DNA from: Hofstenia miamia
Lineage: Eukaryota > Xenacoelomorpha > Acoela
Direction: 5' to 3'
Length of the DNA stretch: 64,000 bases
Assembly: GCA_004352715.1 (NCBI GenBank)
Contig: SCFE01000038.1
Location: 1,097,014-1,161,013, forward strand
Made by a program: the position numbers and the translations under genes
Shown: one piece after another, positions 37,701 through 48,984 of the stretch
Position numbering within the stretch: the first letter of the stretch is position 1
Layout: every line of letters begins with the position of its first letter
The notes under the pieces: model-generated
Told to the model about the DNA's origin: nothing
What the model saw: the letters and a program-made list of their open reading frames with translations, nothing else
The model's database searches: none

Positions 37701-40700
37701 TAATTTGAATCTGTGGTCTCACCCTAACCTTTCTAAATTGGGCATATTTCGCTTTCCTGAATGCTCTCACATTCCCTTTAGAGAGTGATGATCTTGTTCT
37801 TGTCGAAACTTTTGTTAATGTTGGTATTTTTATCTTTGTTTAGCGACAAGTGCTGGAGACGAAGTCGACCGAAACTATGTCATTACCTTGGTGCACAATG
37901 GGCACTCTCTGTGCATTTCAATGGTTCTTCTATGGGTATTTAATCTCAGATTTTAACGTTCAGGTTTGTTTTCCAACTTTAGTGCTTTGAAGCTATTTCA
38001 TCAATAATTTCTATGATCTTTAGTTTGAATTTACAAACCCTATCTAAAGAGTGTAAAAACACATGCAATAGCAATAAAAATGCAAATGTATTATGAATCT
38101 TGACTTTTGTGAAAACAGCATTACTTTACGACTATTGAAATTTTGCAAAAATATATTTCCAAAAAAATTAATGTAATATTTTTTAAAGCCCAAATTTCCG
38201 AATCTTACGCTCTCACTGTTTGCCTGAATATTTCCAAAGGCTAAAACCGTCTCAAAACAATCAAAATTTATCTGTGAGTAATTTCCGGACTCTTCGTTGT
38301 TGTAGTTCATTATTGAATGAAAGCTGTTTTCCATTGAAAATTGCATAGAACATTAGAGCAGATGTTACTAACTGATGAACATTTGTTCCTTTCATGGTTT
38401 AAATTTTTCCATAATTTCGTAATTGTATTTTGCCCATACATAGTAGTATTACTTTTATTGGAAGTCGTTTATTGTCGTCTCATTTTCTTTGATTAAAAAT
38501 ATAACAGTAAAAAAACGCACATGGCAAACGCTTGATACAATAAAACTTTTAAAAATAAAAAATTTTGACTCAATTTTTTATAATATGATTAATTGAGTTA
38601 TATTTCTCTAAATTTTTTTCTTTGGATACAAAAATTATGTATATGAGCCGTAGTTTTCAACCCATTCTTGACGATCACTTTCTATTAAGATTCGAAAAAA
38701 AGTGTTCACCCCGTTTTGATCCATAAATTTATATTTATCTCATTGATTGCTGATGCGACACATTGTTTCATCATACACTTTTTTTAATAATTTGTTTCTA
38801 ACAAATAACAATTCCTTTTGTTAACCCTCATACTTCAAATCGTAGGCTCGGTCTGCGTTCATGCTTATGTTAAGTATTTTATGTAAAACTGTGACTAGAT
38901 CACTATATAAAAATTTTCAGGCCAAAATATGCTATTCAGTTTATTGGAATTAGTCTTACCAACCCAAAATTTCTAATTAGTTTCCGTTTGAATTTTTTTA
39001 TTCCTTGGTTTTGTTTTCATTTTGGCGTTTAACTACTTTGAAATTATTAATCAAAAGGCAAACGTTTAAATATTTTGCTAAGCAAATTAAGCTGACTTAT
39101 AGATTCATGTTTTTAAAAGCTCTTTTCAATATAAAAATCAATAGTAAATCAATTAAGATTGATTTAGTAATTTGTAAATCCCTTATTCACTTGAACGTCG
39201 TTGGTCTTCAGTTATACTTCACTATTAAATTTTGCATTGATTATTTCTTCAGTTAAGAGAGCAAAAAATCATTTGTTCAACTAGTTTTGGGTAAATAATT
39301 TTTAATATATTTTACAAATTCCACCCTTGTCCATTAGAAACTCTGTACATGTATTTCGTGTATGTGTTCATGTATTTGATATGCATATACATTTCTTCGT
39401 TTTTCATCGTTATCGTAGGTTTATGCAAATTTATGTATTTTATTTGAACTTCATACATTAATAGGTTTATATTACATGGCTACATTGCAATGAAAGTGAA
39501 TTATCGCAGAAGTACAAATGCGATTTTACATGCTAAATTTCAATACAACGAGTTCCCTCAATGAATTGGAACTAGTCAAAATTGTTTTTCAGTAATCAAA
39601 AGTCCAGCAGCAGAAAAAAATTATCTCAACGGAGCTTAAGCTTTGTCTGAATCGTGAAAACTCACTTGGTATCCTTGATGATATAGAGCCATGACGTGCA
39701 CTCTAATACTCAATAGAGCTAACTTTTGGAATACATGGAGAAGCCGACAAACTATCGAGCTCTTTGAAAATTCTTGTTCAGTGCCAGGAAGAAGTGAAGA
39801 AATTTGTAAATTGAAATAAATCAAGTTTCTGTCGCTTTCCTGTTGACGATTCATGCGAATTTGTGTAGAACATATGATTTTCCAATACGTGTTGTCCGAA
39901 GATCAACGGTGCAACTCGGACACCTGTTTGTTGCTTTAATTCCACCAATTCGATTATTACGGCTTCACTGTATACGGTATACCGAAAAAGTGTCGAAACC
40001 GGGGTTTTCACTTAAAACCGAACCGAAAGAAAAAATGAAAACCGAGTTTTCGGTTTTTCAAAGAAGCAGTCGCCTAAAATTTTATTTCCAACAAACGATC
40101 CAGTTTTCTTAGTTTTCTTGGAGCGATATGCTTGCCAAGTTGAAATGTAATTGTGTTTTATTTGATTAGCAACTTAATTTGCTTTTATGAACATATACTT
40201 TAGAAAGGTATGTTTCTCTTGCATAACGTTTTCTAATACCAGAAAACAGAATCCGAAACCGCAGTTTTGGGTTGTAAAAACCGAACCCTAAACAAATTCA
40301 TTTTTTGAAAGCCACCGAGCAGTACTTTATAAATAGGAAAACATGCTATAACCGACGGCACTAAATCTGGTTTGACAAATTTCCATGAATCGTCTTAACC
40401 AGGGTTTCTAGCCGATTGTAATGAGCGGACCGCTTTCTGCAATCAAATCAAGGACTATTGATGTAGTGGTTGTTTTTCGTTTGGTCAAAGAGATTGGATT
40501 CGCAGTAAGAGATACTGTTCAAGAATCTATTAACGGTTGTCCGGTCTCGATGTTCGAAAGTGCTTAACAGCCACAAGCTTAACAGCCACAAAGGGTATGT
40601 CATACCCTGTTCATAGAAAATCAATCTGTCATCTTATATTGCCAATCGGTGTTCCTTATGATAATTTTTGTTCTATATAACAATGAAATAAGGTTACAAT

Positions 40701-43700
40701 TTGTACTTTTATCCAGTTTTGGACAAAATATTTAACCCTTATGGATGTTTTATTATTATTATTATTATCATGCAGAAATGAAAACCAACTATAATCCCAA
40801 AATATATATTGTATATATTATTTTTTAGTGTCTGAAGTTTCGTAGAGTATCACAAAGCTCTGCACTTGTAAACCAATTATCCTCAATTAGAGGTTTCTTC
40901 CTGTATTCAAATACGGCTTCATCAAATGTCGAGAAACACCGATTGTAGTAACATTCTGCTCAGCCTTATACGAGCCCTTTCCTATGTAAATTATGCCATT
41001 CAGGAAATAAAATGTTTCTGCACAACATAGCCAAAATATTTTGATGCCCAATTTTACACTGGCTTAGATAAAATGCGTTGTTTACATTTAACACGCCCGT
41101 GAAATTCTAGGAGTTGCTCATCTACAGTGAGATATGAACTGGGTTCATACACTTATCGTAACTTTAGGTTGAATTCTTCAAACAAATGGCGAATAGGAGC
41201 CAGAGGATCAATTTAATCACGTCAAAGCGGGTCATCAAATCGCAGGACTGTAAAAATCTCCGTCTCGTCATTGTTGCTCTACAAAACAAGAATCCATCTC
41301 GTAATGACCACAACTCATCAATATTTTGGCCGAGCGGAATGCACCTAAAAATAATATAGGACTTCGAAAATTTACGAATACAAAATATTGTTGCTGTTAC
41401 AATATGATAACAATAACTTATTTTTTTAATATCAAAATTTAAAATTTTGTGATCCATTTTCTTTAGTGATCGTGGATGTTGTAAATATTTGACCTGTAGA
41501 ATAACTTTTGGTAGAAAAGCACTATCAAAAATTTCTAACGAAAAATCAATGAAAATTCAGATGTGATGACGTAATATTCCATGTTATATGCTAAAATTGA
41601 AATTAATCACAGCTTTCTATAGGACAATATATGTCAAAGATTTTTACTGTAATGAATGCAAATTTTTCATATCATATTGATACAATTACGACGTAAATAT
41701 ATGTAAATCATTGTTGATCAAAATAACATAAATATTTCACTTGAAAACGTACGACATGCAGGCGTGTACATTGAAAACTATTCTTTTTGCTCACCTAATA
41801 AAATAAGAATCCCAACAAATGTTTTCCATTCAACTCTATCAGTTGAAAGAAACACTTTTCTTTTGGTTGGATTTGTTCTGTTCCTTTCATTTATAACCGC
41901 CTAACCTTGAAGATTTGTATACAGGACTACTTCGTCCAGAGTTTTACCAAAAAGAAGAGAATTGGTTTTCGTTCCGTTTTGGGATTTATACCTGGTGCAA
42001 GGCCTTTCAATATTTTGTTATGATTCCCGGCCAACATTTTTTTGTTCATAATCCGACCAAACAAGACCCGATGGGGCCACAAAAGGACCAACATTTTGAT
42101 GGGAAGCAGATGTTTCCCCTTCGTCTTCTTCTTCTGAATCAGATTCACTTCCACTGACCTTATGCAAAAATTTCGAATCCAATATATTATCATTCGAATC
42201 TGAAGAAGGAGAAAGTTCCTCTTCAATAGGGAAGGTAGGCTGAATAGACTCATTTGCAGCGTCATCAAAGACATCGGTATTGAAGGCTTCTTCATCCGAA
42301 AGATCATCCTGTTGGAATATCATAGGGATGGCATTATTTTTACAGAGGCGGTTAAGACCACTCCTTGTATTAGGGGTTAAACTGGCAGTTGGTTATCAAT
42401 AGTGAAAAACAAATGAATCAAAGCCCGCTGGATGAGCCAATATAAAGGATTATTGCATTATTCTGCGATTTAGAGTTATCACATGATAAATTTAACAATG
42501 AGAAGCCTTTTCCTGCACCCACTAACATTTGCTTTTATTGAAACTTTTAATGACCTAGAAATGAAAATGCATGTTTCAAAATTGCACAGAAAATAGGAGG
42601 GTATCAAATACCCTGTTCGGGGTTCCAGGACCCAATTATTAATATCAAAATAACTATGACGAGTAACTTAAAACGGCTTTACACAATTAAAGAAAACAAT
42701 ATTTTAACAAAAATCAATGGATTTTAAAAAAAACAGTTGATTAGTTTAGGATATACAATCCGTTGAAACTGTCACAAGGTATGACATACCCAAAAAACCG
42801 GACAACCGTTAACGACTGTAAATGTATTATTTGTTGTGATGTTGATGGTTTGATTTTTCTGCAGCATTCTTCTAATATGAGTCCATGCTATATTGCTGCA
42901 AGTGCTTGGATAAGTTTCCCTTATTTTTTGGCACCTATTTTTTATAACTCTATTTGGCGGTAATCTCTTCACTTTTTTAATATCGAACTCTTGCAGGTGA
43001 GGGCATTGTGTAGATTGAAATCATGCTGATATTTAATTGGACAAGTTTCAAAGTTGCATAATTAGTTGCCACGTGATTGGTTAGTAGGCGACCATGTGTC
43101 TAGACTAGAGAGGTGCTAAAATAAACAAACAAACAAATACTACAAACTATTAACTAACTACTAACTAAAGAATCTTATGTCATAGATAGCGCTTCAGAAT
43201 ATTAGTTGATATTATAAAGAACTTATTATTTAGCCACAATTTTTTAAATATTACATCTCTTAACGTTATAAAAGCACACCAAATTTCAGTCATTCAAAAG
43301 AGCAAAATATTTTGGCTTAAGAATTAAATTGTTTTCCCAATTTATACATTACAATAATCCTCGGATTGATACGAAAACAGTGTCCAAATATAAAAATGAT
43401 TACGGTGAATAACATTCCCGTTTGCGTTCTACCTATTAAAAAAAGAATTATGAGAAAAGATGTAGACTGAAGCAATTTACAGCCATTTAAATTTTGCGTG
43501 ACTTATATATATATATATATATATATATTATGTATGTATGTATGTATGTCGTTTTAATTCCTGTACATTACAACACGTTGTAATGTAAAAAGGAATAGAC
43601 AGTATTTTTATAGGAACCGCGGGCAAATTCCAGTTAATATATAATTGCTAGCACTATATATGAAAGATTTTTTGAAAATTACTGCATTGTACTTGGGCAT

Positions 43701-46700
43701 AATTAATTTCCTTCGAGCTTGCATCCTTGAAAATTGAAATTCATTATGTAACGGATGGCTGTTGTCATCTAAAATTTTATGAGTGATTGCATCAAACCTC
43801 TTCCTGAAATTTGTGTTTATTTGATTAATGTACCAATTTTTATCCATTTTTGTTGTTTTTCCAAGTATCTGCAAAGGTTTTCTAAGCAGCTTTCGCTGAC
43901 TTCTGGAAATAGCTGGTACCCAAACCTCTGATGCATATAAGTAAATTGGACATATATATGCTTCGAAAGCATATTTTTGTTTTTCTACACTTAAATGAGA
44001 AAGAAAGAAAGATAAGCACTTAATTTTATAATTAACCTTCTTCAGAATNTTCATCAAATTTAGAGAAACACCGATTGTAGTAACATTCTGCTCAGCTTTA
44101 TACGAGTCCTTTCCTATGTAAATTATGCCATTCAGGAAATAAAATGTTTCTGCACAACATAGCCAAAATATTTTGATGCCAAATCCACCTGGTTTAGATG
44201 AAATGTATTGTTTTAATTTAACACGCCCGTGAAATTCTAGGAGTTACTCATCTACAGTGAGATATGAACACTTGTCGTAACTTTAGGTTGAATTCTTCAA
44301 ACAAATGGCGAATAGGAGCCAGAGGATCAATTTTATCACGTCGAAGCGGGTCAATAAATCGCAGGACTGACTTCAACTGTACAAATCTCCGTCTCGTCAT
44401 TTTTGCTCTACAAAACAAGATTCTACCTCGTAATGGCCACAACTCATCAATATTTCTTTTGGACTTCGAAAATTTCCGAATACAAAATATTGTTGCTGTT
44501 ACAATATGATAACAATAACTTAAATGATTTTTTCAATATCAAAATTTAAAATTTTTTGATCCATTTTCTTTCGTGATCGTGGATGTTGTAAATATTTGAC
44601 CTGTAGAATAACTTTTGGTAGAAAAGCACTATCGAAAATTTCTAACGAAAAATCAATGAAAATTCAGATGTGATGACGTAATATTCCATCTTATATGCTA
44701 AAATTGAAATTAATCACAGCTTTCTATGGGACAATATATGTCAAAGGTTTTTACTGTAATGAATGCAAATTTTTGCATATCATATTGATACAATTACGAC
44801 GTAAATATATGTAAATCATTATTGATCAAAATACCAAATATTTCATTTGAAAACGTATGACATGCAGGCGTTTACATTGAAAACTATTCTTTTTGCCCAC
44901 CTAATAAAATAAGAATCCCAACAAATGCTTCCAATTCAACTCTATCAGTTGAAAGAAACACTTTTCTTCTGGTTGGATTTGTTCTGTTCCATTAATTTAT
45001 AACCCGCCTACCTTGAAGATTTGTATACAAGACTATTTCGTCCAGTTTTATCCAAAAGGATGAGAATTGTTTGTCTTTCAGTTTCGGGCTTTATACCTGG
45101 TGCAGGCCCTTTCGAGAATTAAATGATATTTCGTGATGATTCCCGGCCAACAGTTGTTGGTTCATAATCGTACCAAACACGACCGGATGGAGCCACAAAA
45201 GCACCAACATCTTGATGGGAAGCAGATGTTTCCCCTTTGTCTTCTTCTTCTGAATTAGATTCACTTCCACTGATCTCATGCAAAAATTCCGAATACAATA
45301 TATTATCATTCGAATCTGAAGAAGGAGAAAGTTCATCTTCAATGGCGAAGGTACCCTGAATAGACTCATTTGCAGCGTCATCAAAGACATCGATATTGAA
45401 GTCTGCTTCATCCGACAGATCATCCTGTTGGAATATCATAGTGATGGCATGATCTTTACAGAGACGCTTAAGACGACTCGTGATATTAGCGGTTAGACTG
45501 GCAGTTGGTTATCAATAGTGAAACACAAATGAGTCATAGCCAGCTGGATGAGCCAATATAAAGTATGATGCCATTATTCTGCGATTAAGAGTTATCACAT
45601 GATAGATTAAACAATGAGAAGCCTCTTCCTGCACCAACTAACAACATTTGCTTTTATTGAAACTTTTAATGACCTAGAAGTGAAAATGCATGTTTCAAAG
45701 TCGCACAGAACATAGGAGAGTATCACATACCCTGTTCGATGTTCCAGGACCAAATCATAAATATCAAAATAACTATGACGAGTATCTTAAAACGCCTTTA
45801 CACAATTAAAGAAAACAATATTTCAGCAAAAATCAATGTATTTCAAAAGAATCAGTGGATTAGTTTAGGATATACAATCCGTTGAACATGTCACAGGGTA
45901 TGACATACCCAAAAAACCGGACAACCGTTAACGACTGTAAATGTATTATTTGTTGTGATGTTGATGGTTTGATTTTTCTGCAGCATTCTTCTAATATGAG
46001 TCCATGCTATATTGCTGCAAGTGCTTGAATAGGTTTCCCTTATTTTTCGAAAACTAAATATTTCCCTTGTAAATGTTACAAATCTCTTCACTTTTTTAAT
46101 ATCGAACTCTTGCAGGTGAGGGCATTGTGTAGATTGAAATCATGCTGATATTTAATTGGACAAGTTTCAAAGTTGCATAATTAGTTGCCACGTGATTGGT
46201 TAGTAGGCGACCATGTGTCTAGACTAGAGAGGTGCTAAAATCATCCAACCGAATATGCACGATGAATTTCCCCTGTTCAAATATTTCTGCCTATTTTTAT
46301 ATTATTTTAATTCAACATATATCATGTTGTTTTCAAAGATTTAAAATTGTTTTAAGATATTTTTTAAATATTGTTTCCTTAACTTTCAATAATTCAGGTA
46401 ATTCATCCATTATTTTATCTAACAAAGACATTTTTAGTTTATTTAAAATATACTCGGCTTACCCAACTATGGTTTCCCATCTCCGTATACTACTGAAATT
46501 TAAAATTTAAAGTTTTGAGTTTCCATGAAATGACATGGAACTCTTATTAATGCTTGCCATCTCATGCGATCGCATATGATTTCTCTCCTATTTTTTACTA
46601 CTAATCTTCAATGATATAAACCTGATTTTGTGAAATTATTTCTTGTTAATATTTTGTAGTCGTCCTCTGGCTTCAAAAACAAATCCCATTTAATATACAA

Positions 46701-47240
46701 AAGACGTTGTATTTGTCTAACTAGATCCTGCTTTTCCATAACTCCCAAGATTCTTTAACCTTATAAGACCAATGTCTACTCACTTCCAATTTATAGAATT
46801 CACAAATTGCTTTTTTATTCACCAATTAGTACATGTAACTAAGCATGTATGACAAAAAACAAACAGAATTTATTATTTCAGAAACAAATTGCAATTGCCA
46901 TTGACACTTATATTACATGTCAGTTGAATGTTGTATGCAATGTATTTCCCGCATTTGCTTTCTAGCTGCGTGTTCAATTCTGCAAATGATGTCAAACCAA
47001 GATCCCAGCTATTTCACTTGTAAATAATATATCGGAGAATAGCAGTGTTGCAAATGATAATGCGGTTCTAGCTTGTATCAAATCCCTAAAACCTCTTATT
47101 TATTTACTATAGTTTAATGTTAATCTATGTTATTTTAGATTCCCAATTTCCTTGGTTTTCTGTTGGGTTTGTTCCAAATTTATCTTATTTTCTTGTTCCG
47201 CCCTCGACGAATGTATAAACGAGTGCCTCAGAATTTATAA
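27298..47240 (+). CDS. SLC50A1: SWEET sugar transporter (MtN3/saliva family, SLC50A1-like)
   Basis: Uniporter for sugars in plasma or Golgi membrane; animals usually have one SWEET gene. Six exons join in phase: 27298-27398, 27445-27519, 35326-35449, 36520-36681, 37844-37963 and 47139-47240. The product is 227 aa (human homologue 221). Two MtN3 repeats flank a linker helix. The first shows TGLPLC, LFPFVAFFTN, WTKYG and ILFVNLFG. The second shows FGSPLAAV, TKSTETMSLPW, FFYGYL and the last helix IPNFLGFLLG. The prolines of the four-proline gate and the two pocket asparagines (FVN and IPN) are present. The start was taken at 27298; an in-frame ATG at 27307 is an alternative. Intron lengths range from 46 bp to 9.2 kb. 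Intron 2 contains the whole FPGT gene, and intron 5 contains piggyBac and LINE copies. Part of exon 4 is exactly duplicated just downstream. Confidence 0.92.
27776..27810. repeat. (AT)n microsatellite
   Basis: Pure AT run in SWEET intron 2. A shorter run lies at 28087-28107. Confidence 0.95.
28502..28760. repeat. (AT)n microsatellite interrupted by an assembly gap
   Basis: AT runs at 28502-28529 and about 28727-28760 flank 189 N (28530-28718), so the gap was probably caused by the repeat itself. Confidence 0.9.
29476..29493 (+). promoter_or_regulatory. Splice-acceptor-like site abutting FPGT start codon
   Basis: TTCTATTTTCTGTTTTTAG ends at 29493 and the ATG starts at 29495, leaving one base of 5' UTR on this exon. 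It is either a 5' UTR intron end or a trans-splice acceptor. Confidence 0.45.
29495..34934 (+). CDS. FPGT: Fucose-1-phosphate guanylyltransferase, nested in SWEET intron 2
   Basis: Cytosolic enzyme of the GDP-fucose salvage path: fucose-1-phosphate + GTP gives GDP-fucose + PPi. Eight exons join in phase: 29495-29573, 30054-30266, 31660-31857, 32087-32247, 32649-32885, 33272-33550, 34011-34193 and 34719-34934. The product is about 521 aa (human about 590). Landmarks are WWDVVCISA and ADPEHLTKSNG in exon 2, HGGGYSGRLPQAS with GKPFVQLP in exon 3, SSHGVFTLENV in exon 4, CHQFLHKKP and CFTDGSYY in exon 5, NHIGTLREYI in exon 6, TIAIGVFDDIK in exon 7, and LWTLRLF in exon 8. The segment corresponding to the human TVEYT region is shorter. 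Two glycines of the human GNGGST loop are replaced (SNGLAT). The exon 4 donor (GTCTGT) is weak, the exon 7 acceptor is tentative, and the exon 5 acceptor is complicated by a 40-bp duplication. Confidence 0.9.
32607..32686 (+). repeat. Exact 40-bp tandem duplication across FPGT exon 5 acceptor
   Basis: 32607-32646 and 32647-32686 are identical. The unit starts with the AG of the acceptor and the first 38 coding bases (TACHQFLHKKPK). The second copy reads in frame into the rest of exon 5. The first copy, which has the better acceptor context (atttacAG), would run into a stop after the frame shifts by 40. Confidence 0.97.
34400..34465 (+). repeat. Possible tRNA-derived SINE head in FPGT intron 7
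   Basis: TAGTGGTTACAATGCTCACT resembles a tRNA-type A box. GGTTCAATCC (34454-34463) lies about 40 bases downstream and resembles a B box. No cloverleaf was folded, and the tail of a SINE is not clear. Confidence 0.3.
36303..36467. mobile_element. pogo/Tigger-like MITE
   Basis: A 161-bp element (36305-36465) lies between TA dinucleotides. Its left end AGTCAAATCTCATTACTATG matches the reverse complement of its right end, AGTCAAATCTCGCTACTATG, over about 25 bp. Inside, the motif tggcatagtagcgaga occurs repeatedly. TA target sites and CAGTC-type ends suggest the pogo group. It ends 53 bases before the acceptor of SWEET exon 4. Confidence 0.65.
36583..36942 (+). repeat. Exact 180-bp tandem duplication including SWEET exon 4 end
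   Basis: 36583-36761 and 36763-36941 are identical at a period of 180. Each unit holds the last 99 coding bases of exon 4, its donor and about 80 bases of intron. The second copy lacks an acceptor directly upstream, so normal splicing from the first donor would remove it. Confidence 0.97.
37964..40529. other. SWEET intron 5, left part
   Basis: No gene seen. At 39970-40300 there are several copies of an AACCG/CGGTTTT motif in both orientations, which may be the remains of a foldback or hAT-type element; I could not define its ends. Confidence 0.35.
40530..42812 (-). mobile_element. piggyBac element (family B), copy 1
   Basis: TTAA (40530-40533) and TTAA (42809-42812) flank a 12-bp perfect inverted repeat, CGGTTGTCCGGT (40534-40545 and 42797-42808). 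A palindrome GGGTATGTCATACCC lies at 40593-40607, with a near copy at 42778-42791. The minus strand encodes a broken transposase. Its acidic N-terminus starts at 42323 (MIFQQDDLSDEE). NIDELWSLRDGFLFCRATMT lies near 41270-41335, TVDEQLLEFHGRVK near 41090-41135, and NWFTSAELCDTLRN near 40850-40890. Frames shift several times, so it is inactive. It is a different family from 1359-6166. Confidence 0.82.
40918..43122. repeat. Segmental duplication copy A (pair at 44050-46241)
   Basis: About 2.2 kb containing most of the piggyBac element and its right flank is repeated in the same orientation. Homology starts at tcatcaaat (40919 and 44051) and stops abruptly at 43122 and 46241. Differences are scattered substitutions and small indels. 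Confidence 0.88.
42813..43122. repeat. Flank included in the large duplication (copy A part)
   Basis: This sequence right of the piggyBac TTAA recurs at about 45932-46241 with few differences. It shows that the second piggyBac copy arose by segmental duplication (or is an allele), not by a separate insertion. Confidence 0.85.
43500..44048 (-). pseudogene. LINE 3' fragment with microsatellite tail
   Basis: The minus-strand frame 44057-43608 includes KYAFEAYICPIYLYASEVW, RKLLRKPLQILGK, RFDAITHKILDDNSHPLH and RRKLIMPKYN. These match the C-terminal region after the RT in many LINEs (P-I-x-x-Y-x-S-E-V-W, then a Leu-rich x-x-I-L block). Downstream on the minus strand comes a (TACA)n/(AT)n tail (43505-43551), a usual LINE 3' end. 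The fragment is cut at the ambiguous base 44049, where the duplicated piggyBac block begins. Confidence 0.65.
44050..46241 (-). mobile_element. piggyBac family B copy 2, 5'-part with duplicated flank
   Basis: Minus-strand transposase pieces are better preserved than in copy 1. The N-terminus starts at 45439 (MIFQQDDLSDEADF). The frame 44442-44248 reads LFCRAKMTRRRFVQLKSVL, DPLRRDKIDPLAPIRHLF and EEFNLKLRQ. Next come TVDE, LLEFHGRVKLKQYISSKPGG and FGIKIFWLCCAETFYFLNG (44240-44100). These are the piggyBac DDE-domain blocks, including the D of TVDE. The terminus CGGTTGTCCGGT with TTAA is present near 45930 and the flank follows to 46241. The C-terminal third and left terminus are missing because the block starts at 44050. 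Confidence 0.8.
46242..47138. other. SWEET intron 5, right part
   Basis: AT-rich intron sequence with no further element recognised. It ends in the acceptor TATTTTAG at 47138. Confidence 0.4.
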
Positions 47241-48980
47241 TACAATTCATGCATTGTGTTTTAATGTTTTCGTTTGTAAATTTACTATTTTTATTGTTAT
47301 CCTTTGTATAATGCTCTTAGAACAACACAATATTATAATGTTTCAAATTATTCATGTCAATTATATTTACTATTATATCAAGAAGATGGATCGATTTGCA
47401 CTATTGCATTTTTCATTCACATTTTGTCATTTAATAATTTTGCAATTTCATGCCCTTCGAAAGGTGGCAACTAAATTTATTTCTTTTTTGTATGGATCAA
47501 GCTATTGAAGTGCATGAAATATCAATTCAAATTTTTTCTGTGGTCCAACTCCATTTACTCATATTTAATTTAGTTTTTTAATAATTGAGCAACTAAAAGA
47601 AATTTTAGTGTGTTCATCTTCTATTTATTTTATGTTTTTTTACATTTTGGAAAATAATTGTTAGTTCTCTTTAAGATGAATAGCAATAGTGTGAAAATAC
47701 CTTTGACTAAAATACGTACTAAAATCTAACTTAATTAGTAATCGGTTTCATTTCAAATTAATAGAAATTACACTAAAATATAGTTTCCAAAAACATTTTA
47801 TTACACTGTCTCTGGGTATCAAGTTCTCTAAATTATTGGTGACTTTGCCAAGGAATTATGATTTTCACAATCCTAATGCTCAAAAAGAACAATTAATCTA
47901 TATTTGTTATTTAAAATAGTTATGAGGCATACACGCAGTGGTAATTTTAATCGTTTTGAAATTCGCAATTGCGTTAGTCGATTAATATCTTTATATACGT
48001 ATAGAAATTTAACAAAATAACATGAAAAAATATTTTCTGAGAAATGTCAATGCTTTTCCACGGTAGCGTTTTTCAAAATAGTGTGATATTTCTTGGTAAA
48101 ATACACCTTGGAATTTGTCCTAAAGTTGCAAATTTTATATAAAGTCATCCCATATTTCTGTTTGAATTTTGAATCAAATAAACAAGTGACTACATTTTGC
48201 GTTTAATTAATCATCAATGTATTTTACCTGATTATTAACATGCTTAAAAATTCCATTAATATAAAATTCTTTTGGTTTTCATTCGAAGAACTCCCAATTA
48301 ACAGCTGTAACTTTGTTGCAAAAACTAGTTTAAGCTACGAAGCAAATAGTAGATTTTAAGAATAAGGTAGATGCGGAAATTTCTACCCAACCAAGTTCAT
48401 CGGTTGTTTATGAAGCGATTTTTGAGGTCAGAGGACGTAGATTGTCCTGATGAAACATCTGATTTTTATGAGGCCCTCGTTTTCCAGTTTAGGATCTTTT
48501 CAATATTGAAGGTGGCGATGAAAAGTGGAATGTTTTCAACTAGGCTTTCTTAATTTCGCAACTAATAAACTAGAATTTTTTTCAAGAGCTGCAATTTTAA
48601 AAAGTAAATTTCGGACAGAACTTATGGGGCAATCTAATACATACCAGTAGTATTCGTTTTTTGTGAAATATGAAATCTGCATGAAATAATTTAATAAATA
48701 GTCATTTCGTTTAAATGCAATCCTGTTGCTTAGTTATCGTCTAAACGGAGCTCATGTAACGTTCACAGGTACTGTAAATTTTAAAGTTTTGTTATAAGAA
48801 ATTCAGTTTTCATTTTTTAATAATTTTCTCGTTACCACGTGAATTACATTTGATATAATTATTATAGGTTGGACATTAGGCATAAAAACCTACGACATGT
48901 GAAATAAAACAAAATGAAGCAAACGTCAATTAAAACGAAACCATTAAATTTTACTCTTGCAAATATATATTTAACTAGAA
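47241..48980. other. AT-rich stretch after SWEET
   Basis: Presumed SWEET 3' UTR then intergenic DNA. A 60-codon open frame at 48371-48553 lies in somewhat less AT-rich sequence but has no motif I recognise. No AATAAA was found close to the SWEET stop. Confidence 0.35.
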
Positions 48981-48984
48981 TTGA

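Noticed and set aside
40561-40590. Direct repeat gcttaacagccacaa twice
   Set aside because: A short tandem repeat just inside the piggyBac left end; too small to support a separate element.
42763-42972. Matching small frames at 42763-42972 and 45891-46091
   Set aside because: They overlap a piggyBac terminus and its duplicated flank; repetition is explained by the segmental duplication.
47152-47508. A 118-codon frame downstream of SWEET exon 6
   Set aside because: It is out of frame with the real exon 47139-47240, which encodes the last SWEET helix; the remainder is AT-rich UTR-like sequence.
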